64,000 nucleotides of DNA from Microbacterium ulmi. Lineage in GTDB: Bacteria; Actinomycetota; Actinomycetes; Actinomycetales; Microbacteriaceae. The position numbers and the translations under genes were made by a program. Every line of letters begins with the position of its first letter. Positions within the stretch are counted from its first letter, which is position 1. Where the stretch lies: contig NZ_JAAOZF010000001.1 in NCBI RefSeq assembly GCF_011759705.1, positions 1,942,146 through 2,006,145 of the forward strand. Reading direction: 5' to 3'. The notes below the pieces were generated by a model. It did no database searches. It was given only the letters and a program-made list of their open reading frames with translations, and was not told the DNA's origin. Shown here piece after piece: positions 50,290-59,321 of this stretch.

Positions 50290-51732
50290 ATGTCCGACCA
50301 GTCCCAGCCGGCCCGCAAGCCCGACCTCGACGGCTCGTCGCCCTTCGACGAGCTGATCGGGGGCGCCGCGTCCGCGCCGGCGGACACGTCGTTCACGACC
50401 GTGTTCCGCGGCTACGACCGGGACGAGGTCGACGCCGCGATCGCCGAGCTGACGGCTCGAGTGCGCGCGGAGAGCGAGGCCGCGGCCCGTCACGAGGAGC
50501 GGCTCAGGTCCGCCCGCGACGAGGCCGACGTGCAGAACCGCGCCGACCGGGAGCGCCTGGAGGCCGCGGAGGCGCTGAGCCGCAAGGTGCTCGAGCGCGT
50601 CGAGGCCGCGGAGGCCGAGAGCGCAGAGGCCGGGGCGCGGCTGGACGCTCTCGAGGCGGAGCACACCGAGACCGTCGAGCGGCTCGAGGCCGAGGCCGCC
50701 GCCGCGGCGGCTCGCGCGGCCGACGCCGAGAAGAAGGTGCAGGCGCTCACGGAGGAGCTCGTGGGCGCGACGGGCGAGACCGCCAACCGTCACCAGTTCG
50801 AGGAGGTGCTGCGCGTCGCGGAAGACCAGGCGAGCCTCATCATCAAGAACGCGACGGTGCAGGCCGACCGCCTGCTCGAGGCGGCCAGGGAGGAGATCCA
50901 GAACCGCCGCAAGGAGACGCAGGCCGAGGCCGACGCGATCATCGCGCGCGCTCAGCACGACGCTCAGCAGGTGCGACTGCGCATCGACACCGAGCTGACC
51001 GCGCACGAGGCGCAGCTCGAGCGCGAGGCGGCGCACGGCGCCGAGAAGGTGTCGCAGGCCGAGCAGGAGGCGGCGGCGATCCGCACGGAGGCGGAGAAGG
51101 GCGCAGCGGCCCTGCGCTCGATGGTCGCCCGCGAGACGTCGGACGCCCGTCGCGAGGCCGAAGAGGCCGTGCGCGAGCTGCGGATCCGCGCGCTCGAGTT
51201 CGAGGAGTCCCTCACCCGACGTCAGGACGACGCGCAGCAGGAGTTCCTCATGCTGCACAACCAGGCCGTCGCGCATGCGGAGCGCATCACGCAGGACGCG
51301 AACGACCAGGTCGCGGCCTCGCTCGAGCACGCGCAGCGGGTCGCCGCGAAGGCCGACGACTTCGATCGGCTCATGCGCGCGCAGGCGCACCAGATCGAGG
51401 CCGACGCGAACCTGCGCGCTCGCGAGCACCTCGACCGCGCCCGTGCGAAGGCCGAGAAGATCATCGAGACCGTCACGCACCACTCGCAGACGGTGCTGCG
51501 CGACGCGGAGGACCGCACGCGGCAGCTGCGCTGGCAGCAGCACCAGCTGACGAGCTTCATGGCCGAGGTCAAGGAGCTCATCCGGCCGGAGGGTGCGCTC
51601 ACCGAGGCGCCTGCGGATGAGGACGCCCCCGCCCCCGCCCTCGCCGACGCCGAGCCGCAGATCGAGGGCGTCGAGGACGTCGACGCGGAGGACGTGGACG
51701 CGGAGGACGTCGATGCAGAGGACGCCGCGTAG
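50290..51732 (+). CDS. DivIVA-like coiled-coil protein
   Basis: A 480-residue, almost wholly alpha-helical protein. The N-terminal motif FTTVFRGYDRDEVDAAIAEL (residues about 35-55) is the DivIVA membrane-targeting region; a long coiled coil spans about 70-430. The C-terminus is acidic with three EDVDA units. Actinobacterial DivIVA relatives organise polar growth or the cytoskeleton. It is longer than canonical DivIVA/Wag31 and resembles the Scy/FilP-like class, so the exact role is open. GGAGATACC precedes the ATG. The 223-bp upstream gap contains a -10-like TAATCT (50121-50126) without a good -35. Confidence 0.8.
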   Translation: MSDQSQPARKPDLDGSSPFDELIGGAASAPADTSFTTVFRGYDRDEVDAAIAELTARVRAESEAAARHEERLRSARDEADVQNRADRERLEAAEALSRKVLERVEAAEAESAEAGARLDALEAEHTETVERLEAEAAAAAARAADAEKKVQALTEELVGATGETANRHQFEEVLRVAEDQASLIIKNATVQADRLLEAAREEIQNRRKETQAEADAIIARAQHDAQQVRLRIDTELTAHEAQLEREAAHGAEKVSQAEQEAAAIRTEAEKGAAALRSMVARETSDARREAEEAVRELRIRALEFEESLTRRQDDAQQEFLMLHNQAVAHAERITQDANDQVAASLEHAQRVAAKADDFDRLMRAQAHQIEADANLRAREHLDRARAKAEKIIETVTHHSQTVLRDAEDRTRQLRWQQHQLTSFMAEVKELIRPEGALTEAPADEDAPAPALADAEPQIEGVEDVDAEDVDAEDVDAEDAA

Positions 51733-51795
51733 CGGCATCCCGGCGGACGCCGCGTAGCGGCATCCCGGACGACGCCGCGTAGCGGCATCCGGGCG
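51721..51795. repeat. Three tandem 25-bp copies spanning the stop of the DivIVA-like gene
   Basis: Copies at 51721-51745, 51746-51770 and 51771-51795 differ by only a few bases. Each begins GACGCCGCGTAGCGGCATCC. The first copy includes the gene's final codons and TAG stop, so the stop-containing end of the gene has been duplicated twice downstream. The unit contains the small palindrome CCGCGTAGCGG. Confidence 0.9.
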
Positions 51796-51806
51796 ATCGC
51801 CGCTCG

Positions 51807-52874
51807 TCAGGCGGTCGTGAGCCGAGCGAGCTCGCCGACGAACGCGTCGACGTCCGCCTCGGTCGTGTCGAAGCTGCACATCCAGCGCACTTCGTTCTTC
51901 GCGGCATCCCAGTCGTAGAACCGGAACGACTCGCGCAGGGCATCGGCGACGCCGTCGGGGAGGGTCGCGAAGACGCCGTTGGCCTGCGTCGGCTGCGTGA
52001 AGCCGACCCCGCGGATCGATCCGCCGGCGAGACCGGCCTCGACCGCGGCGCGCAGACGCTGCGCCATGGCGTTGGAGTGGCGGGCGTTGCGCAGGTAGAG
52101 ATCGCCCTCGAGCAGGGCGATGAGCTGGGCCGAGACGAACCGCATCTTGCTCGACAGCTGCATGTTGAGCTTGCGCAGGAACAGCAGGCCGTCCGACGCG
52201 GAGGGCTCGAGCACGACGACGGCCTCGCCGATCATCGCGCCGTTCTTCGTTCCGCCGAAGCTCAGCACGTCGACCCCGGCATCGCGTGTGAAGGCCCGCA
52301 GGGGCAGGCCGAGGGATGCCGCGGCGTTCGCGAGGCGCGCGCCGTCGAGGTGCAGGCGCATGCCGCGCGCGTGCGTGTGGTCGGCGATCTCGCGGATCTC
52401 GTCGGGCGTGTAGAGCGTGCCGAGCTCGGTCGACTGCGTGATCGAGACGACGAGCGGCTGTGCGCGGTGCTCGTCGCCCCAGCCCCACGCCTCGCGGTCG
52501 ATGAGCTCGGGGGTGAGCTTGCCGTCCTGCGTCGGGACGCCCAGGATCTTGATCCCCGCGACCCGCTCGGGGGCGCCGCCCTCGTCGGTGTTGATGTGGG
52601 CGGTGGATGCCGCGATCACGGCCCCCCAGCGCGGGAGCATGGACTGCAGCCCCACGACGTTGGCGCCCGTGCCGTTGAAGACGGGGAACGCCTCGACGCC
52701 CTCGCCGAAGTGGTGCGCGAACACCTCCTGCAGGCGCGCCGTGTAGACGTCCTCGCCGTACGCGATCTGGTGCCCCTCGTTGGCTGCTGCGATCGCCGCG
52801 ATCACCTCGGGGTGCACGCCGGAGTAGTTGTCGGAGGCGAAGCCGCGGACGGCCGTGTCATGGATCGTGCTCAC
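51807..52874 (-). CDS. ltaE: Low-specificity threonine aldolase (PLP enzyme)
   Basis: It cleaves threonine or allo-threonine to glycine and acetaldehyde. The 355-residue fold-type I protein has FASDNYSGVHPEVIAAI at the N-terminus, AYGEDVYT, HINTDEGGAPE, LHLDGARLANAAASLG and the PLP-lysine motif LSFGGTKNGAMIGE. It lies downstream of the phenylacetate genes on the same strand, 24 bases after paaG, but has no obvious link to that pathway. Confidence 0.88.
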   Translation of the reverse strand: MSTIHDTAVRGFASDNYSGVHPEVIAAIAAANEGHQIAYGEDVYTARLQEVFAHHFGEGVEAFPVFNGTGANVVGLQSMLPRWGAVIAASTAHINTDEGGAPERVAGIKILGVPTQDGKLTPELIDREAWGWGDEHRAQPLVVSITQSTELGTLYTPDEIREIADHTHARGMRLHLDGARLANAAASLGLPLRAFTRDAGVDVLSFGGTKNGAMIGEAVVVLEPSASDGLLFLRKLNMQLSSKMRFVSAQLIALLEGDLYLRNARHSNAMAQRLRAAVEAGLAGGSIRGVGFTQPTQANGVFATLPDGVADALRESFRFYDWDAAKNEVRWMCSFDTTEADVDAFVGELARLTTA

Positions 52875-52898
52875 GATGCTCCAGCCTATTGGCCCGGC

Positions 52899-53666
52899 TC
52901 ACCGTCTCCCGAACTGCGGTCTGCGCTTCTCCTGGAACGCGGCGAAGCCCTCGCGGTAGTCGTCGGTCGCGGCGAGGGCCGTCTGCGCGGCGCTCTCCAG
53001 GCCGAGCGACTCCCACAGGCCGAGCCGCTCGTCGCGCAGGCGCAGCACGATCTCCTTGCTGCGAAGGAACGCGAGCGTGGCTCCGGATGCCGCGCGGGAC
53101 GCGGCATCCTGCGTCGCGTTCTCGACCTCGTCGTCGGGGAGAACCCGCGAGAACAGGCCCGCCGCGACCGCCTCGGCGCCCGACATGAGCCGGCCCGTGT
53201 AGATGAGGTCGAGGGCGCGATGTGCGCCGAGCCGCTCGACGAACAGGGCGTGCCCGCCCGAGTCGAGGGCCGCGCCCAGCGCCGCGAACGGCGACCCGAT
53301 CCTGGCCGAGTCGGCGACGTAGACGACGTCGGTCGCGATGAGCAGGCCGAGCCCGACGCCCAGGCACGCGCCGTGGGCCGCCGCGAAGGTCGGGGCGGGG
53401 AGGGCGGACATGCGACGCATGAGCGCCTCGACGGCGCCGAGATAGCCCGGCACGTCGTCGGTGCGCGGGTCGACCCCCGCGATGTCGCGGCCGGCGCAGA
53501 ACGCGCGGCCCTCGCCGCGCAGGACGAGCGCGCGCACTCCCGCGGACTCTGCCTCGTCGTAGGCGGCGGAGAGGTCGTGGAGCGCCTGCGGATCGAGCGC
53601 GTTGAGCTTCGCGGGGGCGTCGAGGACGACCTCGGCGACGGCGTCGCGGATCGTGAGTCGGATCAT
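52899..53666 (-). CDS. paaG: Ring-1,2-epoxyphenylacetyl-CoA isomerase (enoyl-CoA hydratase family)
   Basis: It rearranges the ring epoxide to an oxepin before hydrolytic ring opening. The 255-residue crotonase-fold protein has LNALDPQALHDL, AFCAGRDIAG (oxyanion loop), AAHGACLGVGLGLLIATDVVY and ARIGSPFAALGAALDSGG. It directly follows paaE by 17 bases. Its identity among crotonases rests on position in the paa cluster and the CAGRDI signature; PaaB-type naming is also used. Confidence 0.82.
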   Translation of the reverse strand: MIRLTIRDAVAEVVLDAPAKLNALDPQALHDLSAAYDEAESAGVRALVLRGEGRAFCAGRDIAGVDPRTDDVPGYLGAVEALMRRMSALPAPTFAAAHGACLGVGLGLLIATDVVYVADSARIGSPFAALGAALDSGGHALFVERLGAHRALDLIYTGRLMSGAEAVAAGLFSRVLPDDEVENATQDAASRAASGATLAFLRSKEIVLRLRDERLGLWESLGLESAAQTALAATDDYREGFAAFQEKRRPQFGRR

Positions 53667-53683
53667 CCGGTTCCCTCCGGTCG

Positions 53684-54862
53684 TCAGACGTCGTAGTCGA
53701 CGACGACGCGCTCGGTCGTCGGGTGCGACTGGCAGGTCAGGACGTAGCCGCGCTCGAGCTCGTCGGGCTCCAGCGCATAGTTCTCGGTCATCGTGACCGA
53801 CCCATCGACGACGCGCGCGCGGCACGTGCCGCACACCCCTCCCGCGCACGCGAACGGCACGTCCGGCCGCACGCGCAGCGCCGCGTTGAGGATCGACTCG
53901 TGCGCGCTGACGGGACTCTCGACCATCGCGGACTGCCCGTCGAGCGTGAAGTCGATGCGGAACACGTCCTCGCCCTGCTGCACGACGACGGGGCGTCCCG
54001 CCTGGGGCTCGGCGCCGGGCTCGCCCGTCGTGAACAGCTCGTAGCGGATGTGCGCGCGATCGACGCCGATGTCCTCGAGCGTGTCGCGGCACAGCTGCAC
54101 GAGCTCGAACGGCCCGCACAGGAACCACTCGTCGACCGTCTCGGGCAGGACGAGATCCTCCAGGATGCTGCGCAGCCGCCTCTCGTCGATGCGTCCCGAC
54201 AGGAGCGGGGCCGAGCGCTGCTCGCGCGAGAGCACGTGGTGGAGCGCGAGCCGCGTCGGGTACCTGTCCTTGAGGTCGGCGAGCTCCTCGAGGAACATGA
54301 CGTCGGTCGTAGAGCGGTTCGTGTACACGAGCGTGAACGTCGACGTGTCGGAGCGCGCGAGCACCGTCGCAGCGAGCGCCATGAGCGGCGTGATGCCGGA
54401 GCCGGCCGCGATGCCCGCGACGTGGGCGCCGTCGAGGTCTGCGAGGGTCGAGGTGAACGTGCCCTGCGGGTTCATGACGTCGAGCTCGTCGCCCGCGTGC
54501 AGGTCGGTCTGGGCCCACGTCGAGAAGCGTCCGCCGAGGTCGCGCTTGATCGCGATGCTGAGCGAGCCAGGTGCCGGCGGACGGCACAGCGAGTACGAGC
54601 GGCGCACCTCGTGCCCGTCGATGTGCGTGCGGAGGGCGACGTGCTGTCCGGCGAGGTAGTCGAACTCGCCCTGCAGCGCCTCGGGGACCGCGAACGTGAC
54701 CTCGACCGACGACTCGGTGAGCGGGCGGACCTCCGCGACGCGCAGGGTCGAGAACCGGGCGCGCCTGCGGCCGGTCGCGCTCGGGCCGCCGACGGCGCTC
54801 GCGAGGAACGCGTCGGCGACGCGCTCGGCCTCCGTCAGGCGGCCGATGTTCTGTGCGGGCAT
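53684..54862 (-). CDS. paaE: Phenylacetyl-CoA epoxidase reductase subunit
   Basis: It passes electrons from NADPH through FAD and a 2Fe-2S centre to the PaaAC oxygenase. The 392-residue protein has the FAD-binding RRSYSLCRPP, NADPH-binding GIAAGSGITPLMALA and FLCGPFELV, and a C-terminal plant-type ferredoxin domain CAGGVCGTC with the fourth Cys in VLTCQSHP. ATG 54862 shares one base with the paaD stop (TGATG). Confidence 0.93.
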   Translation of the reverse strand: MPAQNIGRLTEAERVADAFLASAVGGPSATGRRRARFSTLRVAEVRPLTESSVEVTFAVPEALQGEFDYLAGQHVALRTHIDGHEVRRSYSLCRPPAPGSLSIAIKRDLGGRFSTWAQTDLHAGDELDVMNPQGTFTSTLADLDGAHVAGIAAGSGITPLMALAATVLARSDTSTFTLVYTNRSTTDVMFLEELADLKDRYPTRLALHHVLSREQRSAPLLSGRIDERRLRSILEDLVLPETVDEWFLCGPFELVQLCRDTLEDIGVDRAHIRYELFTTGEPGAEPQAGRPVVVQQGEDVFRIDFTLDGQSAMVESPVSAHESILNAALRVRPDVPFACAGGVCGTCRARVVDGSVTMTENYALEPDELERGYVLTCQSHPTTERVVVDYDV

Positions 54863-55356
54863 CAGTGCACCTTGAAGTGGTCGAAGGGCTCGAGGCATGC
54901 GCGGCACTCGTACAGCGCCTTGCACGCGGTCGATCCGAAGCGGGTGACCTCGCGCGTGTCGAGCGAGCCGCACTGCGGGCACCTCACCGCGAGCCGCAGG
55001 CGGATGACGCCGCCCACGGCGGCGCGGCCCGTCGGCGGGGCGATGCCGTACTCGCGGAGCTTGCGCTTGCCGTCGTCGCTCATCCAGTCGGTCGTCCAGG
55101 CGGGCGACAGGACGAGCCGCACGTCGACCTCGGCGTACCCTGCGGCCGTGAGCGCCATGACGACGTCGTCGCGGATCGCGTCCATCGCGGGGCAGCCCGA
55201 GTAGGTCGGGGTGATCGTGACGGTGACGCGCCCGCCGTCGACGGCGACGTCGCGCAGCACGCCGAGGTCGTCGATCGTGAGCACCGGCACCTCGGGGTCG
55301 GGGACGGACGCCGCGATCGCGCGGGCGGCGGCATCCCGAGCGACGGCCGTCACCAT
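54862..55356 (-). CDS. paaD: Phenylacetyl-CoA epoxidase complex protein PaaD
   Basis: A 164-residue SufT/MIP18-like protein probably needed for metal-centre assembly of the epoxidase. The N-terminal DUF59 part reads SVPDPEVPVLTIDDLGVLRD and TPTYSGCPAMDAI; the C-terminal zinc ribbon is CPQCG...CKALYECRACLEPFDHFK. The start overlaps the end of paaC by seven bases. Confidence 0.93.
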   Translation of the reverse strand: MVTAVARDAAARAIAASVPDPEVPVLTIDDLGVLRDVAVDGGRVTVTITPTYSGCPAMDAIRDDVVMALTAAGYAEVDVRLVLSPAWTTDWMSDDGKRKLREYGIAPPTGRAAVGGVIRLRLAVRCPQCGSLDTREVTRFGSTACKALYECRACLEPFDHFKVH

Positions 55357-56180
55357 GTCGCACCCGGGTGCTGGCGCGCGAGCACCTGCAGTTCGGCGAG
55401 CAGGAACCCGAGGGACGGGAAGTGCCGGCCGTGCCGGCCCCCGCCCGACGAGACGAAGCCCGTCGGCGTCTCGAGGCCCGCTTCGGCGAGGACCGCGCCG
55501 ACGACCGCGTCGAAACCCGCTCGCAGCGACGACGGGCGCACAGCGATGCCGTCGGCCGCGAGCGCGTCTGTCAGCGGCTCGTCACGGAACAGCTCGTCGA
55601 CGTACGGCCAGACGTCTCCGACGGCACGGATCATGCGTGCGCGCGACTCGTCGGTTCCGCCCGCGAGTCGCAGCGTCCACTGCACGGCGTGGTCGCGGTG
55701 GTAGTCGACCTCTTTGACCGCCTTCGCGGCGACGGCGGCCAGCGTCGCGTCGGTCGACGACGACAGCGCGCGGTACAGCTCGAACTGGTACACGGATGCC
55801 GCGAGCTGGCGTGCGATCGTGTGCGCGAAGTCGCCGTTGGGCTGCTGGAAGAGCCACGCGCAGCGGAACTCCGGCTCGTCGCGCCAGTAGGCGAGGTCGT
55901 CCTCGGAGCGTCCGTCGGCCGTGCCGGCGTACCGCAGGAGGGAGCGAGCGTGGCCGAGGAGGTCGAGCGCGATGTTGGCGAGCGCGACATCCTCTTCGAG
56001 CTCGGGGGCCCGCGCGATCCATGCGCCGAGCTGCTGCGACAGGATGAGCGCATCGTCGCCGAGCCACAGCGCGTACTCCGCCGCCTGCGGCGACGCGGTC
56101 GCGGCCGAGTCGCCCGCGAGCTCAGCCGACAGCCGGACCTGTTCGACCGTGACGTCGCCGTGCACGTCCGCCTCGCTCAC
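55350..56180 (-). CDS. paaC: Phenylacetyl-CoA epoxidase structural subunit PaaC
   Basis: The inactive ferritin-fold partner of PaaA in the ring-epoxidising complex. The 276-residue protein shows YALWLGDDALILSQQLGAWI, DVALANIALDLLGHARSLL, FARCAWLFQQPNGDFAHT-like sequence and VDYHRDHAVQWTLRLAGGT. The start is GTG 56180, overlapping the paaB stop as GTGA. Confidence 0.93.
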   Translation of the reverse strand: MSEADVHGDVTVEQVRLSAELAGDSAATASPQAAEYALWLGDDALILSQQLGAWIARAPELEEDVALANIALDLLGHARSLLRYAGTADGRSEDDLAYWRDEPEFRCAWLFQQPNGDFAHTIARQLAASVYQFELYRALSSSTDATLAAVAAKAVKEVDYHRDHAVQWTLRLAGGTDESRARMIRAVGDVWPYVDELFRDEPLTDALAADGIAVRPSSLRAGFDAVVGAVLAEAGLETPTGFVSSGGGRHGRHFPSLGFLLAELQVLARQHPGATW

Positions 56181-56482
56181 AGGTGCGGCACCCCCTCGGA
56201 CGCCGTGTAGTACACGGCGTGACGGTAGTTCTTGCCCGCGGGGCTCTCGAAGAACGCGCCCTTCGAATCGGGGTCGCTCGTCGTGATCGCGTCGGCGGGG
56301 ACGACCCACACCGACGTGCCCTCGCCGCGACGCGTGTACAGGTCGCGGGCGTTGCGCAGTGCGAGCTCGGCATCCGGGGCGTGCAGCGAACCGGCGTGCA
56401 CATGGCTGAGGCCTCGGTTCGCGCGGACGAACACCTCGAACAGAGGCCAGGTCTCTCGCGGGGATGCGCCCGGGGTCGTCAT
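56177..56482 (-). CDS. paaB: Phenylacetyl-CoA epoxidase subunit PaaB
   Basis: A small 101-residue subunit bridging the PaaAC core. Signature WPLFEVFVRANRGLSHVHAG and ALRNARDLYTRRGEGTSVWV, with C-terminal YRHAVYYTASEGVPHL. ATG 56482 overlaps the paaA stop (TGATG); an in-frame GTG immediately before it is less likely. Confidence 0.94.
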   Translation of the reverse strand: MTTPGASPRETWPLFEVFVRANRGLSHVHAGSLHAPDAELALRNARDLYTRRGEGTSVWVVPADAITTSDPDSKGAFFESPAGKNYRHAVYYTASEGVPHL

Positions 56483-57459
56483 CACGCCACCGCCCTCTCG
56501 GTCTTGCGAGCCTGCGTCCGGGCGTACTCGGCGGCGGCCTCCCGCACCCACGCACCCTCTTCATGGGCGTCGCGGCGGTTCTGGATCCGCACGGCGTTCA
56601 TGGGGCCGCGGCCCGCGAGGACCTCGTGGAACTCGGTCCAGTCGATCTCGCTCATGTCCCAGCGCTTCTCGTCCTCGTTCCAGCGCAGGTCCGGGTCGGG
56701 AAGACGGATGCCGAGCACCTCGGCCTGCGGCACGAGCATGCCGACGAACCGCTGACGCAGCTCGTCGTTCGAGAACCGCTTGATCTTCCAGGCCATCGAC
56801 TGCGCCGAGTTGGGCGACTCGTCGTCGGGGGGGCCGAACATCATGAGGGAGGGCCAGTACCAGCGGTCCACGGCATCCTGGGCCATCTCGCGCTGCGCCT
56901 CGGTGCCGTTCATGAGCGACAGGAGGATCTCGAAGCCCTGACGCTGGTGGAACGACTCCTCCTTGCAGACGCGCACCATGGCCCGCGCGTACGGACCGTA
57001 GGACGCACGGCACAGCGGCACCTGGTTGCAGATCGCGGCGCCGTCCACGAGCCACCCGATGGCCCCCATGTCGGCCCACGTCGGGGTCGGATAGTTGAAG
57101 ATCGACGAGTACTTCGCCTTGCCGTCGATGAGCTGCTGCGTCATCTCGTCGCGCGTGATGCCGAGGGTCTGCGCCGCGGAGTACAGGTACAGCCCGTGGC
57201 CCGCCTCGTCCTGCACCTTGGCCATGAGGATCGCCTTGCGCTTGAGGCTCGGCGCGCGCGTGATCCAGTTGCCCTCCGGCTGCATGCCGATGATCTCCGA
57301 GTGCGCGTGCTGCGAGATCTGGCGGACGAGGGTGCGGCGGTAGGCGTCCGGCATCCAGTCGCGGGGCTCGATGCGCGAGTCCCGCGCGATGATCTCGTCG
57401 AAGACCGCTTGGCCGACGACGCTGTCGGCTTCCGCGGCGGTCAGTGCAGGTGCGGTCAT
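56482..57459 (-). CDS. paaA: Phenylacetyl-CoA epoxidase catalytic subunit PaaA
   Basis: The di-iron oxygenase that epoxidises the aromatic ring of phenylacetyl-CoA. The 325-residue ferritin-fold protein carries iron-ligand regions [36 protein letters not shown] and [16 protein letters not shown] (Glu and His ligands). AGGAG lies eight bases before ATG 57459. It starts the paaABCDE-G unit, with a TetR-type palindrome 30 bases upstream. Confidence 0.95.
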   Translation of the reverse strand: MTAPALTAAEADSVVGQAVFDEIIARDSRIEPRDWMPDAYRRTLVRQISQHAHSEIIGMQPEGNWITRAPSLKRKAILMAKVQDEAGHGLYLYSAAQTLGITRDEMTQQLIDGKAKYSSIFNYPTPTWADMGAIGWLVDGAAICNQVPLCRASYGPYARAMVRVCKEESFHQRQGFEILLSLMNGTEAQREMAQDAVDRWYWPSLMMFGPPDDESPNSAQSMAWKIKRFSNDELRQRFVGMLVPQAEVLGIRLPDPDLRWNEDEKRWDMSEIDWTEFHEVLAGRGPMNAVRIQNRRDAHEEGAWVREAAAEYARTQARKTERAVA

Positions 57460-57488
57460 CTTCGACTCCTGGTCCTGGTCGATCCGAA

Positions 57489-57510
57489 TTACAGAACGAT
57501 CGTTCAGTAA
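57489..57510. promoter_or_regulatory. TetR-type operator upstream of paaA
   Basis: A 22-bp palindrome with perfect core GAACGATCGTTC (57494-57505), one mismatched pair, and flanks TTAC/GTAA. The form and place fit the operator of a PaaR-like TetR repressor controlled by phenylacetyl-CoA. No TetR gene is in the window. Confidence 0.7.
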
Positions 57511-57544
57511 GTGTACGACGGTGTGCACGGGCGGCGCAAGTCCG

Positions 57545-58861
57545 TCAGCGCAGGTCGTAGACGCGCTTGTACTTGCCCTCGCTGCGGGGGAGCGTTCCGG
57601 GCTCCTCGAGGCGCACGGCGACGGTCGAGCCGATCTGCACCTTGATGCGCTGCGCGAGCACGACGGTCGCGGCCTGGCACACGTCGCGCTCGAGCTGAGG
57701 ATGCCGCTCGATCCGCACCGTCAGCGCGTCCATGCGGCCCTCGCGCGTCAGCTCGAGGATGAAGTGGGGCGTGAGCGTCTCGATGCCGAGCACGAGCTCC
57801 TCGATCTGCGTCGGGAAGATGTTGACGCCGCGCAGGATGATCATGTCGTCGTTGCGGCCCGTGATCTTCTCGATGCGGCGCATGCCGGCGCGCGCCGTGC
57901 CGGGCAGGAGCCTGCTGAGGTCGCGCGTGCGGTACCGGATGACGGGGAAGGCCTCCTTCGTGAGGGAGGTGAACACGAGCTCGCCGCGCTCGCCGTCGGG
58001 CAGCGGCATCCCGTCCTCGCCGATGATCTCGGGCAGGAAGTGGTCTTCCCAGATGTGCGGGCCGTCCTTCGTCTCGACCGCTTCGCTGCCCACTCCCGGC
58101 CCCATGACCTCGCTGAGGCCGTAGATGTCGACCGCGTCGATGCCGAGGCGCCGCTCGAGCTCGGCGCGCATCTCGTTCGTCCACGGCTCGGCGCCGAGGA
58201 TCCCGATCTTCAGCGACGTCGTCCGCGGGTCGACTCCCTCGGCCTCCATGGCGTCGGCGATCGTGAGGAGATAGCTCGGCGTGCACATGATGGCGTCGGG
58301 CTCGAAGTCGCGGATGAGCTGCACCTGGCGCGCCGTCTGCCCGCCCGACATCGGGATGACGGTCGCCCCGAGCTTCTCGATGCCCGCGTGAGCGCCGAGG
58401 CCGCCCGTGAACAGGCCGTAGCCGTACGCGTTGTGCACCTTCATGCCGGGGCGGACGCCGGCGGCGCGGAGGGACCGCGCGACGAGCGAGGCCCAGCGAT
58501 CGAGGTCGGCGGCCGTGTAGCCGACGACCGTCGGGCGGCCCGTCGTCCCCGACGACGCGTGGATGCGGGCGACGCGGTCCATCGGGACGGCGAACATCCC
58601 GAACGGATAGGTCTGGCGCAGATCCTCCTTCGTCGTGAAGGGGAGGCGCGCGACGTCGGCGAGCGTGCGGATGTCGTCGGGGCCGACGCCGGCGTCGTCG
58701 AGCTTGCGCGTGTAGAGCGGCACGTTCTCGTATGCGTGGCGGACGGTCTGCTTCAGCCGCTCGAGCTGGAGCGCGTCGATCTCGGCGCGGCTCATGCGCT
58801 CCTCGGGGTCGAGGCTCTCGAGGGCGGCCGGGGTGGCGCGGTTCAGTGTCATCGTCGACAT
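57545..58861 (-). CDS. paaK: Phenylacetate-CoA ligase
   Basis: It activates phenylacetate to phenylacetyl-CoA with ATP. The 438-residue adenylate-forming enzyme shows [16 protein letters not shown] (phosphate-binding motif), [33 protein letters not shown] and [20 protein letters not shown] lies seven bases before ATG 58861. It is the last gene before the paaA operator and follows paaI by 52 bases. Confidence 0.95.
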   Translation of the reverse strand: MSTMTLNRATPAALESLDPEERMSRAEIDALQLERLKQTVRHAYENVPLYTRKLDDAGVGPDDIRTLADVARLPFTTKEDLRQTYPFGMFAVPMDRVARIHASSGTTGRPTVVGYTAADLDRWASLVARSLRAAGVRPGMKVHNAYGYGLFTGGLGAHAGIEKLGATVIPMSGGQTARQVQLIRDFEPDAIMCTPSYLLTIADAMEAEGVDPRTTSLKIGILGAEPWTNEMRAELERRLGIDAVDIYGLSEVMGPGVGSEAVETKDGPHIWEDHFLPEIIGEDGMPLPDGERGELVFTSLTKEAFPVIRYRTRDLSRLLPGTARAGMRRIEKITGRNDDMIILRGVNIFPTQIEELVLGIETLTPHFILELTREGRMDALTVRIERHPQLERDVCQAATVVLAQRIKVQIGSTVAVRLEEPGTLPRSEGKYKRVYDLR

Positions 58862-58913
58862 GGCGGGCTCCTGGGGTCTGGCGAAGGGGGATCGAAGGGG
58901 TCGTGCGAGAAAG

Positions 58914-59321
58914 TCAGTCGAGGGGCGGGCGGCGGGTCGTGTGCGAGCGGCCGCGGAACTCCGCGACGACGTCGCCGGTCTCGTCGGTCACGGTGACGTC
59001 GTAGACGCCCGTGCGGCCACGGCGCACGCGCCGGCGGGCGTCGGCGGTGAGCACCTGGCCTTCGACCGTCGAGGCGAGGAAGGAGATGTCGGCACCTGAG
59101 GCGACGGTGATCGCGTCGTCCTCGTTGCAGGCGATCGCGAACGCCGTGTCGGCGAGCGCGAAGACGAATCCGCCGTGCGTGATGGCGAACCCGTTGAGCA
59201 TGTCGCGGCGCACGCGCATGGAGACGACGGCGTGGCCGGGCTCGTCGACGAGCACGTCCAGGCCCATCCAGTGCGCCGCGTGGTCGTCGCGCAGCATGCG
59301 GCGCAGGGGCGCGGTCGTCAT
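58914..59321 (-). CDS. paaI: Hydroxyphenylacetyl-CoA thioesterase (hotdog fold)
   Basis: It rescues CoA from dead-end phenylacetyl-CoA derivatives. The 135-residue protein has the hotdog signature NGFAITHGGFVFALADTAFAIACN with the catalytic Asp and conserved His-Gly-Gly. ATG 59321 overlaps the paaZ stop (ATGA). Confidence 0.92.
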   Translation of the reverse strand: MTTAPLRRMLRDDHAAHWMGLDVLVDEPGHAVVSMRVRRDMLNGFAITHGGFVFALADTAFAIACNEDDAITVASGADISFLASTVEGQVLTADARRRVRRGRTGVYDVTVTDETGDVVAEFRGRSHTTRRPPLD

